Shown here: positions 1 to 8,375 of the stretch, piece after piece | How positions within the stretch are numbered: position 1 is the first letter of the stretch | Layout of the letters: each line of letters begins with the position of its first letter | DNA from: Promethearchaeota archaeon | Lineage (GTDB): Archaea > Asgardarchaeota > Lokiarchaeia > Sigyniarchaeales > SOKP01 | Reading direction: 5' to 3' | DNA: 64,000 nucleotides | NCBI GenBank assembly: GCA_030606485.1 | Contig: JAUWGH010000004.1 | Coordinates: forward strand, 124,001 to 188,000 | Made by a program: the position numbers and the translations under genes | The notes under the pieces: generated by a model | Seen by the model: only the letters and a program-made list of their open reading frames with translations | What the model was told of the DNA's origin: nothing | Databases searched by the model: none

Positions 1-2
1 TC

Positions 3-686
3 AATGGATTGAACCTTGAAATAAAAAAAGGCGAACTTTTTGGCCTTTTGGGACCTAATGGTGCCGGTAAGACTACAACAATAAACGTACTTTGTGGGTT
101 ATTAAAACCAACAAAAGGAACTGCTATTGTTGGTGGTTATGATGTAAGAAAAAATCTAAAAAAGGTTAAAGAGTTAATTGGTGTATGCCCCCAAGAACCT
201 GCAGTTTTTAAATTTCTAAATGCTAGGGAAAATATAGAACTCTTCGGAAATCTACACGCAATGCCTAAGAAAAAAATAAAAGAACGTACTGATAAACTTT
301 TAGAATTATTAGACTTAACTGAAGCCAGTAAAAGGAAGACAAAAGGTTATAGTGGAGGCATGCGTAGAAAATTAAATATGATAATAGCATTAATCAGCGA
401 TCCAGAAATTGCATTTCTTGATGAACCTACGGTAGGAATGGATCCTCGTGTCCGTCGTTCAACTTGGGAATTTATTGGTTCCCTCAAAAATCAAAATAAA
501 ACAGTTATCCTAACAACTCATTATATCGAAGAAGCGGAAGCTCTCAGTGATAGAGTAGGTATTATTGATTATGGAGAACTGATAGCACTTGGACCTCCTA
601 AAGAATTAATGGAAAAGTATGAATCTAAAAATTTAGAGGAGGTTTTTATGAAAATAACTGGTAGAAGAATAGTGGAGGGAATATAA
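3..686 (+). CDS. ABC transporter ATP-binding protein (5' partial)
   Basis: ATPase subunit of an ABC-2 type exporter. The reading frame is open to the left edge of the window (NGLNLEIKKGE precedes the TTG at 9), so the true start lies upstream and the first residues are missing. The Walker A motif GPNGAGKTT, the signature YSGGMRRKL and Walker B FLDEPTVGMDP followed by the H-loop TTHYIEEAE are all present. The next gene, a permease, starts 2 nt after the stop, so the two are one operon and form the transporter together. The C-terminus (LEEVFMKITGRR) is typical of the drug/daunorubicin-type ABC-2 ATPases. The substrate cannot be told from sequence. Confidence 0.93.
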   Translation, partial: NGLNLEIKKGELFGLLGPNGAGKTTTINVLCGLLKPTKGTAIVGGYDVRKNLKKVKELIGVCPQEPAVFKFLNARENIELFGNLHAMPKKKIKERTDKLLELLDLTEASKRKTKGYSGGMRRKLNMIIALISDPEIAFLDEPTVGMDPRVRRSTWEFIGSLKNQNKTVILTTHYIEEAEALSDRVGIIDYGELIALGPPKELMEKYESKNLEEVFMKITGRRIVEGI

Positions 687-687
687 A

Positions 688-1428
688 ATGAATCTACAAA
701 GAATAATGGCTCTTGTAAAAATGGAGCTGAAAAAGTTGATTAGAGAACCAGCTTATTTGTTTTTAATGCTATTGTTCCCTGCAGTCCTTACATTAGCATT
801 TGGAATAGCTTTTGGAGATCCTGCACTTGGAATGGATTTTAGTGTAATGACACCTGGTTTAATCTCTTATGCTTGTATTTTTATAATAATGACCGTAGCT
901 ATGTCTTTTACTGAACAACGGGAACAAGGATTGCTAAAAAGAATTAATGTAACACCTATGACGTCTGGTGAATTCATGGGAAGTCATATGATATCAAATA
1001 TGTTTATAGCCATTTTACAAGTGGTAATAGTTTTGGTAATGGCTCTTTTTTTTGGTTTTAGACCACTCAGTGATATTGTCGGATTTATTTTAGCATTTCT
1101 TATAATTGTATTATTTTCACTATGTTCAGTTGGATTAGGACTTATTACAGCAACAATTGCGAAAAGCGCTGGAGCCGCTACTGGAATTTCATTCATTTTC
1201 ATTCTTCCTCAGATGTTTTTTGGAACTTTTATACCAATAACCGACACCACTAGAATAATAGCAATGTTCCTCCCAAGTTATTACGTAGTAGATGCTTTAG
1301 CATCGATTTTCGGGGGCGCCCCATTAACAAGTGAAAATCTTTTGATAGACTTTGCTGTTATATCAATAGTTAGCGTTGCAATTATAATTATTGGAATACA
1401 GTTATTTAAAAAATATGGAAATAAATAG
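688..1428 (+). CDS. ABC-2 type transporter permease
   Basis: Integral membrane partner of the upstream ATPase. It is 246 residues with about six hydrophobic segments and the ABC-2 pattern of a first TM near residues 22-42, cytoplasmic EQREQGLLKRINVTP (the coupling region typical of this family) near residue 73, and TM segments to the end. The start ATG lies 2 nt after the ATPase stop and is preceded by GTGGAGGGA as ribosome binding site. Length is normal for this family. Likely role is export of a lipid, peptide or drug-like molecule; the substrate is unknown. Confidence 0.9.
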   Translation: MNLQRIMALVKMELKKLIREPAYLFLMLLFPAVLTLAFGIAFGDPALGMDFSVMTPGLISYACIFIIMTVAMSFTEQREQGLLKRINVTPMTSGEFMGSHMISNMFIAILQVVIVLVMALFFGFRPLSDIVGFILAFLIIVLFSLCSVGLGLITATIAKSAGAATGISFIFILPQMFFGTFIPITDTTRIIAMFLPSYYVVDALASIFGGAPLTSENLLIDFAVISIVSVAIIIIGIQLFKKYGNK

Positions 1429-1549
1429 AATAAAACTTGATTAAGACATTTAATGGAATAAAATTTTAAATTAATTTATTTTTTTTATTTATTTAACAAA
1501 ATATCCTTATATTTTTTCAGTAAATTTATATTATTACAAGATAATAAAG

Positions 1550-1800
1550 TAATAGGGACTCGATGACGGAGCTATTATACATTTATCGAGGACACGTACG
1601 ACAAACTTATGACTATGTGTGCATAATAATGTAGACATCCTGAGTGTATAATCAGAAATTACTGCAATAGAAAATGGGCTCTTGATTGAATGATGGAGTG
1701 TATCCAATATAATGATATGGAGCCAGTACCCAGCGTTGCAACATGGTTATTTTCCCTAATATAGCATAGAGTTTAAAGCCCTGCACGAGAGAACTTTTTT
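1550..1800. other. Intergenic stretch of unusual composition, possible structured RNA
   Basis: The 455-nt gap between the ABC permease and the Roadblock gene has no convincing ORF. Its central part (about 1553-1795) is clearly less AT-rich than other gaps in the window. It contains self-complementary pieces: CTCGAT near 1559 with ATCGAG near 1585, and GGCTC near 1677 with GAGCC near 1720. It ends in GAGAGAAC followed by a T-run at about 1795, which would suit termination on the + strand. I could not match it to RNase P RNA, SRP RNA, 5S rRNA or a clean C/D box RNA. Strand and identity are unknown. Confidence 0.25.
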
Positions 1801-1883
1801 GATTTATGGAAAATCCTAAAAATGAGAAAATGTGTTAGTGTTTTGGGCTAAATCTATGCTCCCTTTTTCTTAAAAAAGAGTAT

Positions 1884-2363
1884 TTATATAAATTTAAAAT
1901 CTTCAGAACCAAATAACGATTTGAGCTCGCTGCTAATAACTTTGTGGTCAGTATATAAATATCTTTTTAATACTTCTTTTATTTTAGGAGCCCATTTTTG
2001 TAAAATCATTTTTAAAATACCTATTTGGACATCCACATCTGTAACAACGCAAGCAATTCCATCATCAAGTTTCATACCAAATAAAAAACCTTTATCATAT
2101 TCAGTTATTTGAATTTTTATTTTACCAAAACCCAAAATTTCTCCTTGTTCTTCTCCTGCTTGAAATACAGCTCCTCCAATAGCACCAATTCTTTCAACCG
2201 TTCCTTCCACTCCCTCAACTGCAAATTTTGAAACACTCATTAGAGTTATTCCAGAACTATCCATCAAAATAACGTGTCTAATTCCGATTGTAGAATTCAT
2301 TATTTTCTCAAGTATTAATTTGAGATTACGTTCATCTTTTGAACGGTCTATAGCAATACTCAA
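1884..2363 (-). CDS. Roadblock/LC7 domain protein
   Basis: 159-residue protein with one Roadblock/LC7 fold, roughly residues 15-125. It has the family hallmarks: an N-terminal helix, the hairpin HVILMDSSGITLMS, a long helix ending in GGAVFQAGEEQGEILGFG, then strands around ITEYDKGFLFGMKL and the final helix starting DVQIGILKMIL. In Asgard archaea Roadblock proteins are numerous and are thought to pair with small Ras-like GTPases as regulators or exchange scaffolds. No GTPase gene is seen in this window. A second Roadblock-like gene lies just upstream on the same strand. The C-terminal tail after residue 130 is extra. Confidence 0.85.
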   Translation of the reverse strand: MSIAIDRSKDERNLKLILEKIMNSTIGIRHVILMDSSGITLMSVSKFAVEGVEGTVERIGAIGGAVFQAGEEQGEILGFGKIKIQITEYDKGFLFGMKLDDGIACVVTDVDVQIGILKMILQKWAPKIKEVLKRYLYTDHKVISSELKSLFGSEDFKFI

Positions 2364-2480
2364 ATCCTAATTACTCCCTTATCTTTAAATTTGAACTTCA
2401 AATAAGTTTTCTTTTCTTTATTTAAAAACCCTAATATAATAAATAAACAACTAACTTTAATATACTATTTAGGAGGAGGA

Positions 2481-2497
2481 GGTTAAAAAATTTAACC
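2481..2497. repeat. Short perfect inverted repeat between Roadblock genes
   Basis: GGTTAAA, a 3-nt spacer and TTTAACC form a perfect hairpin just after the stop codon of the gene at 2504-2839 (minus strand). There is no following T-run on the minus strand, so it is not a clear terminator. Confidence 0.4.
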
Positions 2498-2503
2498 ATA
2501 TTT

Positions 2504-2839
2504 TTAGAAAAGAGATTGTTTAGAGAGTATTTCATTTAACTGTTTAAATTTATGCGAATATTTTGCTGATTTCTTTAATAAAACCAACAATTTTATTTTC
2601 TCTTTTTTTCCAATTTCTTTCACAACTTTTATGTATTTTGAGAAATCCATAAAATCATTCGCAATTCTTACATCAGTCGCAGCTAATGCAAAAAAATCCT
2701 CATCAATTTTTAACTTTTTTGGAATCTTTGATGCAATTGGGAATCCATTCTCATCGGATAAAACTCCTGCAATAAAATTTGGAAAGGTTTTTTTAATTTT
2801 TTTTAAGAGTTCATCAACCATTTGCTGAGTTATGAGCAT
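2504..2839 (-). CDS. Small Roadblock-like protein
   Basis: 111 residues. FIAGVLSDENGFPIASKIP is the characteristic first hairpin of Roadblock/longin-like domains, followed by a helix FFALAATDVRIANDFMDF and strands around KIKLLVLLKK. The C-terminal part is basic and diverges from the 1884-2363 protein. It is transcribed in the same direction as that gene with a gap of about 140 nt, so co-expression is possible but not shown. The function is likely as a small-GTPase partner or scaffold, by analogy with the family. Domain assignment is by pattern only. Confidence 0.7.
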   Translation of the reverse strand: MLITQQMVDELLKKIKKTFPNFIAGVLSDENGFPIASKIPKKLKIDEDFFALAATDVRIANDFMDFSKYIKVVKEIGKKEKIKLLVLLKKSAKYSHKFKQLNEILSKQSLF

Positions 2840-3074
2840 AATTAAACAGACTAAATTTTAATTTAAATTTTCGATAATGTTATAATTAAATCAACTTTGA
2901 TCGATTTTTTTAATCTGTATAATATGAAGATAATATAATGCGAAGAAAATGAGATATTAGATAAATTTATGCTGAATCAGAATTTTATGCTAAGCTACAT
3001 TCTTTAAAGGAGATGTAATAAAAATGAAGGTTAAACTGAGATTTGTAAAAAAATTAAAGTTGATTTTTTAAAAA

Positions 3075-3344
3075 TTAGAGTTTTATATTTAAACTCCTTA
3101 TTAATTCTCTAAAACGTTTTTGAATAGATATATCCGATATATTTTTTTCTTTTGACAATTTATTTGCCATAAATATGGCTGCCGCTGCCAAAATTCTCGT
3201 TGGGTCATGATCTGATATAATTTCATGTGATTTTTTAATTTCTTTAGTATGTTTCATATACTTTAAGAATTTAATAACACTTTCCTCATTAATATCATCT
3301 AGATTAAGTAAATCCTTAATCAATTTGATATTTTCTCCATTCAT
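3075..3344 (-). CDS. Single cyclin-repeat TFB-like protein
   Basis: 89 residues, far shorter than TFB (about 300). Residues 45-89 (DPTRILAAAAIFMANKLSKEK...FRELIRSLNIKL) match the second cyclin repeat of the neighbouring TFB ([20 protein letters not shown]...[10 protein letters not shown]). There is no zinc ribbon and no first cyclin repeat. It sits about 225 nt downstream of tfb on the same strand. It may be a regulator that competes with TFB, a structural remnant that kept its frame, or an independent cyclin-fold protein. The part of TFB's helix-turn-helix that reads the BRE ([18 protein letters not shown]) is shortened here. Confidence 0.6.
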   Translation of the reverse strand: MNGENIKLIKDLLNLDDINEESVIKFLKYMKHTKEIKKSHEIISDHDPTRILAAAAIFMANKLSKEKNISDISIQKRFRELIRSLNIKL

Positions 3345-3569
3345 TTTTTCTTAACTTTCTTGAGAACTAAATTTTCTATTATAATAGCCTTGAGCTAATC
3401 AAATTTAATCTTCCTTTTAAAATAAAAGAATATGAAGATAATATGTAATTGAAAGACGTAAATTAAATTAATGAGTTTAAATTCATTGCCTTCAATTTTT
3501 TTTGAAGAAAAATATTGGAGTTAAGATATTTTATGACATTACAAGAAAGTCAAAAATCACTTCTCTTTT

Positions 3570-4541
3570 TTAATATGTATTTCTTCTGAAAGGAGGTTTA
3601 AAATTTAAATTTTCAGCTAATTCTTTATATCTATTCCTGACTGTTACCTCTGTGACTTGACTAATTCGAGCAATATCCCTTTGGGTGCGTTTTTCTTTCG
3701 ATAAAATAGAAGCGAAATAGATAGCTGCAGCAGCGACTCCAGTTGGGCCACGTCCTGAAATTAAACCTCGAGATTCTGCAATTTCGATAATTTTCATTGC
3801 AATTTTTAGACAGCTTTGAGACAATTTTAGTTCAGAGGTAAAGCGTGTTATATAATCAAAAGGTTTTGTTGGATTCAGATTTAAGTGTAATTCATTGGAG
3901 ATAAATCTGAAGGAGCGCCCAATCTCTTTTTTATTTACTCTTGCAATTTCAGAAATTTCGTTTAGAGTTCTTGGTATTTTATATATTCTACACGCTGCAT
4001 ACAAGGAAGCTGCAGCAACGCCCTCAATACTTCTTCCACGTATTAGATGAGCATCTACTGCATCACGATAGATTTTCGCGGCAGTTTCCCTTAAATTTTT
4101 AGCTAAATCTAAATTTGATGCCATTCTATCTAATTCACTTAATGCAAATGTTAGATTTCGCTCTGTAGCATCCGATACACGTATTCTACTTTGCCATTTT
4201 CTTAATCGATAAATTTGCCCACGAAGTTTAGCCGGTATTTCTTTTCCATAAATATCTTTGTTTTTCCAGTCAATCATGGTACTGAGCCCCATATCATGAA
4301 TAAGATATGTCATGGGTGCTCCTACACGAGTTCGTTTCTTTTTTTGATCTGCATCAAAGGCTCGCCACTCTGGGCCTTTATCAATATATTTTTCTTTTGT
4401 AACTAATCCGCAGTGTTCGCATATCATTTGTCCTCTATTTTCATCATAAATAATTCGTTTACTATTACATTCAGGGCAAATATCATCAAATAAAGATTGA
4501 TTTTGAAATTTTAATTTCCAAGTTCCGATGTTTTTTAACAC
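3570..4541 (-). CDS. tfb: Transcription initiation factor TFB
   Basis: Archaeal homologue of TFIIB, which recruits RNA polymerase to the TBP-promoter complex. It has 323 residues, normal for the family. A zinc ribbon uses C22, C25, C41 and C44 (CPEC/CEHC), followed by the B-reader/linker with [11 protein letters not shown]. Two cyclin repeats follow, each with a [12 protein letters not shown] or [11 protein letters not shown] helix. The last repeat carries the helix-turn-helix [20 protein letters not shown] that contacts the BRE. gar1 lies immediately upstream on the same strand, a linkage common in archaea. A one-repeat relative follows downstream. Confidence 0.97.
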   Translation of the reverse strand: MLKNIGTWKLKFQNQSLFDDICPECNSKRIIYDENRGQMICEHCGLVTKEKYIDKGPEWRAFDADQKKKRTRVGAPMTYLIHDMGLSTMIDWKNKDIYGKEIPAKLRGQIYRLRKWQSRIRVSDATERNLTFALSELDRMASNLDLAKNLRETAAKIYRDAVDAHLIRGRSIEGVAAASLYAACRIYKIPRTLNEISEIARVNKKEIGRSFRFISNELHLNLNPTKPFDYITRFTSELKLSQSCLKIAMKIIEIAESRGLISGRGPTGVAAAAIYFASILSKEKRTQRDIARISQVTEVTVRNRYKELAENLNFKPPFRRNTY

Positions 4542-4580
4542 CTTTTTTAATTTTAGGGGGATAATTTTTTTTTAAGTCGG

Positions 4581-4850
4581 CTACTTTTTTCTTGATTTCT
4601 TCATTTTTGTAAAAAGAGATTGAGAGGAGAAGTCAAAATCAACTTGTTTAATGTTTGTATCCAGTTGAATAGAAACAAATGGCATATCTACCGGGCCAAA
4701 AACATCTTTTATATGTCCAATCATATTCATTTTTTTATCGAATACTGGACTATAAATATTAAATTGTCCCTTTTTAAATGCTCTTGACCTAAAAATCTGA
4801 TTTTTTTTGGAAGTTCCAATGAAATTTAAGTTTAATTTGATCCAAGTCAT
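4581..4850 (-). CDS. gar1: H/ACA RNP protein Gar1
   Basis: Small beta-barrel subunit of the H/ACA pseudouridylation RNP. The core is FNIYSPVFDKKMNMIGHIKDVFGPVDMPFVSIQL, matching the Gar1 signature (G.V.DVFGPV..P). A basic tail KMKKSRKK ends the protein. I chose the ATG at 4850 because family members start about 15 residues before this core. The frame extends upstream to a GTG at 4901, adding a hydrophobic stretch that looks artefactual. A TATA-like TTTAAATA at about 4911-4918 would give a transcript starting near 4888. gar1-tfb adjacency supports the call. Confidence 0.88.
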   Translation of the reverse strand: MTWIKLNLNFIGTSKKNQIFRSRAFKKGQFNIYSPVFDKKMNMIGHIKDVFGPVDMPFVSIQLDTNIKQVDFDFSSQSLFTKMKKSRKK

Positions 4851-5141
4851 GTAAGGGGAATGCAAAAGTATTGTTAGAATGAATAACATATGAGTAAGCA
4901 CTTTTTTATTTAAATTTTATGAAATGGTAGAATAGGAACAAAAATTTGAGTAGGTTTTATCTCTGAAGTTCTTACATCTAATTAATGGTATTAAACTAAT
5001 ATTAAAGAAAAATATATGTCCTTAAATTATTCGTGTTAATTTAATTTAATTTTCACTATTATCCGACAATTTTATTTTTATTCCCAAATCATTTTATCTT
5101 TAAAAAATACCATTTATTATTATGTATTTAAAATATAGATT

Positions 5142-6227
5142 TTATTGAAGTAAATTGAGTTTATATCGTTTCTTACAAAAACATTGGGGTGAATAATTTA
5201 ACTCATTTATATCTTGGGATAATGTGAAATTTTTAATGATTTCTAAATTTTGTTTATTACAGTCTGAATTAAGACAGTTATGAACCCCACGATTTGTTCC
5301 TGCTCCAGATGGATCACACAAGATTCGCGTTGTTTCAAAGTCTTTATCTTGTAAAGATTCTTTTAAACAAGTAATAATCGAATATATCCATGGAGGTCTA
5401 TATCTATTTTGAAACCAGAGATATTCCACAAGGGTTCCTTTTTGAATATTAACTGGATTTATTGAAATAGAATTAATTTTTATTTCTAACAGTTTTTTGA
5501 TTGATTTTTTACAATCATCTATTGCTGCTTGTTCTGAAAGAAAGGGTGGTTTAAATAAAAGGTAGGCTTTTACTCCAACCTTATATTCTCTGCACAGATT
5601 AAGAGCCTCTTGGAAATCATTGAATTTAAAACCTTTATTTATATAATTAATTCGAATATAATCATTTACGGTTTCTAAGCCAATACCAATTTCTACATAT
5701 TTATTTGGCAAAAATTTTTTTATTTCACCCAGATTTTCATGGCTTAGATATTCTGGTCGTGATTCTATTACAAATTCTTTAATATTTTTAGTTGAGGTAA
5801 TTTTTTTATATATATACTCCCTAGCTCTTTTAGGCATTTCGGTGTCGTCTAAAAAACTTCCTGAATTAAAGATTTTAACAATCCATGGTTCTGTATTACT
5901 TTGAATTTTATCTAAGGAATTTTTAAATGCAAAATCGAATTGATTTATAATATTTTGGGAATTAACATGGTCAATATTTGCATCTCTAATATATCCGCAC
6001 ATTGAACACCCCCCATTATCTCCTAAAGCCCATTCACATCCACGAGTTCTCAAAATAATAGTTAATTCATTTCCTACTTCATTTAATAATCGATCTGGTT
6101 TTGTCCAAAAAGCAACTGGTTTATTCAAATCATTATTAGGAGATCTAATTTTGACTTTTTTGATTGTATCTTGCCTAATTTTTCTTATTTTCTCTTGTAT
6201 TATGGGTTGTTTATTTATTTGATTCAT
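5142..6227 (-). CDS. Archaeosine biosynthesis radical SAM protein RaSEA
   Basis: Radical SAM lyase that works with ArcS to turn lysine-modified preQ0 in the tRNA D-loop (position 15) into archaeosine. The iron-sulfur cluster motif is RTRGCEWALGDNGGCSMCGY, with the three cysteines in the spacing typical of this Elp3/MiaB-like subfamily. The motif SGSFLDD and the C-terminal CFCKKRYKL fit the family. The ATG at 6227 overlaps the last codons of arcS and is preceded by GGGAG; an upstream frame to 6278 would need a longer overlap. Direct operon neighbour of arcS, which strongly supports the pathway. Confidence 0.88.
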   Translation of the reverse strand: MNQINKQPIIQEKIRKIRQDTIKKVKIRSPNNDLNKPVAFWTKPDRLLNEVGNELTIILRTRGCEWALGDNGGCSMCGYIRDANIDHVNSQNIINQFDFAFKNSLDKIQSNTEPWIVKIFNSGSFLDDTEMPKRAREYIYKKITSTKNIKEFVIESRPEYLSHENLGEIKKFLPNKYVEIGIGLETVNDYIRINYINKGFKFNDFQEALNLCREYKVGVKAYLLFKPPFLSEQAAIDDCKKSIKKLLEIKINSISINPVNIQKGTLVEYLWFQNRYRPPWIYSIITCLKESLQDKDFETTRILCDPSGAGTNRGVHNCLNSDCNKQNLEIIKNFTLSQDINELNYSPQCFCKKRYKLNLLQ

Positions 6228-8301
6228 AGATATCAACAATTCTCCCTGTTTTTGAATTTTTAATAAAATCAGTTCCAACTAACATTGTGCCCATTCCAAT
6301 AACTTTATCCCTTGAATTATTTAATATGACAACTAAATCGTTAGGTTGTAAGTCAGAACCATATTCTAATATACCCGGTCGAAAAATGGTATTACCTTTT
6401 ATGAGATCTCCATTAAAAACAATAAAATTATTGATTTTTTCTAAAGGTAAAAGGTCCTCCACAGATTTAACTGTTAAGAAAATTTGACCTGTTGATTGCC
6501 GAAATTTTCCAATCAATTTGTTTGTATTCTTATCATAGACAAATTGAAGATCTTTATTTTTATGTCTGATGATTTTAACATTTTTTGTTATTATTTCCTT
6601 ACTAAAGTTTTTACCGAAATAATAATCAATTATTGCCGAAATTTTTCTAGTTTCTGAACTTGTTTTTTTACTTAAAATCGGTGTTTTTTCCTTTACATCG
6701 AATGTTCCGATAAATTTCCCAATCATTTTCTCCAAAGAAATTAAAGCTTTTTCGTTAGTTATACCCATTGAAGTATTAGTGTAATAAATATCGAATTGTA
6801 GATGCTTTTGAGCTCTCTCTATTATTGATCTATAATTTTCTTCTACATGAGCTATAATTGGAATAGCATTGGGATACTTAGATAACAAAGCAATTAAAAT
6901 ATCAGAGGTTATTTGTATTTCTTCCTCGCTCCATAAACCTGTTACTGAAATATCGTAAGAATTTGCGGGATATATATTTTCTAGTTGTCTTGGAATAACA
7001 CCCAATGGAGAAGTTAAAATAAATTCTTGGATTTTAGGAAATTTAGATTTAGCAGTATCTCTCAGAACTTTCAATAATTTTTTATGAGATTTAGAACTCG
7101 AGTATGGTTTTTTTGCAGAGCAAGGAAATAAAACAATTACTTTAGTAAATTTCTCTGGTATAAAATTACTTACAATTCTTCTTCTAAATTCATGAAAATC
7201 TGGGCGATAAAATGAGAGTTCACTAAGACAATTAACTTTTTTTAGTTTTTGATATAGAGGTGTGTATTGTCGAATAGTTTCAAAATATGCTTTATCTAAA
7301 ACTTTTAACATGGACGTTAAGTAGGAATCGTTTAAAGAAGATTTTTCTACTAATTCTCTGAAATCTTCAGTGGCCAAATATTGTTTAACTTTATTCATAT
7401 AAGATAATGCTGATAAGAGGTTATGTCTATATAAAAACACTAAATCCTCTTCATTTTTTTTTTGTTGTAGCATCTCTGGTGAGATAGATTGACAAAATTT
7501 ACAAGAACAAGGTAAAAATTTCATTTTATATAAAGGAATAAGCTTCTCATCAAGATTATAAAAATTATCACTTGATAGAATAAATAAATAGGTTGCATCA
7601 ATGACATCAAACCCTAAATAAACAAGCATTGGATAATACTTAGGTAAAATTTTGCCTGAAGCAATATATAGAAGATTGTTATCTAACTCCTTTCTAAATG
7701 CTACAATAACTTTTATTATATTCCGAAAATTCTTCAAATTATCAAAAAGATCTAAAAAATTGAGTGCTTTGATGTTTTTATGCTTTTTAATAAACTCAAC
7801 ATAGTAATCTAATAAAGAAATATTATCAAAAAACTTAATACTAAGACCAAAATTAAAGTTTTGATATTTTTTAAAGAGATTTTCACATTGTGATAAATAA
7901 TTTTGTAGTTCTGAAATTGCAAAATCAAGACTCATCGCAGTAGTGGGGACATTAAATGGAATGATGAGAAATACATTATTTATCTTCTCTTTTATGAAAT
8001 TATCTTCCAAATTGTCTTGAAAGGTCTCAAATGTCCCACTATTGGAAAAAAAGAATCCCTTATCCTTAAAAAATTGCTCATGGAAAAAATTAATTTCTTT
8101 TAATTCATCAAGATTTAAAATTTTAAAAAGATCATAATTTTTCAGAAAATCTAATAGTTCTTTATCATTAAATAATAAATCATTTAAAGGAACTATCAAT
8201 TTTGGAGTATGAATATATACTTTTCTTTCTTGAATTAGATTCATACGGGAGATTTTTCCAAATCCGCCCTTGAAATTTAAAATTTCGAAAAAACCTTTCA
8301 T
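6211..8301 (-). CDS. arcS: Archaeosine synthase subunit ArcS
   Basis: Paralogue of tRNA-guanine transglycosylase that attaches lysine to preQ0-tRNA. 696 residues. The N-terminus (FEILNFKGGFGKISR) begins like archaeal Tgt/ArcS proteins. CSCKFCQS near residue 280 is the Tgt-like zinc site. VLFPCSAKKPYSSSKSHK near residue 395 is the conserved ArcS core motif. The C-terminal 80 residues form a PUA domain (GDLIKGNTIFRPGI..VVILNNSRDKVIGMGTML). Together with the RaSEA gene that overlaps its end, it forms the two-component archaeosine synthase. Gene length and domain order are complete. Confidence 0.92.
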   Translation of the reverse strand: MKGFFEILNFKGGFGKISRMNLIQERKVYIHTPKLIVPLNDLLFNDKELLDFLKNYDLFKILNLDELKEINFFHEQFFKDKGFFFSNSGTFETFQDNLEDNFIKEKINNVFLIIPFNVPTTAMSLDFAISELQNYLSQCENLFKKYQNFNFGLSIKFFDNISLLDYYVEFIKKHKNIKALNFLDLFDNLKNFRNIIKVIVAFRKELDNNLLYIASGKILPKYYPMLVYLGFDVIDATYLFILSSDNFYNLDEKLIPLYKMKFLPCSCKFCQSISPEMLQQKKNEEDLVFLYRHNLLSALSYMNKVKQYLATEDFRELVEKSSLNDSYLTSMLKVLDKAYFETIRQYTPLYQKLKKVNCLSELSFYRPDFHEFRRRIVSNFIPEKFTKVIVLFPCSAKKPYSSSKSHKKLLKVLRDTAKSKFPKIQEFILTSPLGVIPRQLENIYPANSYDISVTGLWSEEEIQITSDILIALLSKYPNAIPIIAHVEENYRSIIERAQKHLQFDIYYTNTSMGITNEKALISLEKMIGKFIGTFDVKEKTPILSKKTSSETRKISAIIDYYFGKNFSKEIITKNVKIIRHKNKDLQFVYDKNTNKLIGKFRQSTGQIFLTVKSVEDLLPLEKINNFIVFNGDLIKGNTIFRPGILEYGSDLQPNDLVVILNNSRDKVIGMGTMLVGTDFIKNSKTGRIVDIYESNK

Positions 8302-8375
8302 CTTACTAAAGAATGATGTAAGGAAAAAAAAATAAATTTTATGATTTAAATTTATTTTGAATTAATAGATAGTTT

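Noticed and set aside
1550-1800. RNase P RNA, SRP RNA or a C/D box RNA in the first gap
   Set aside because: None of the conserved sequence blocks of these RNAs could be found on either strand; C-box-like GATGACG is not paired with a proper D box.
4581-4901. Hydrophobic N-terminus for Gar1 starting at 4901
   Set aside because: The family has no such leader; the stretch is AT-rich upstream sequence.
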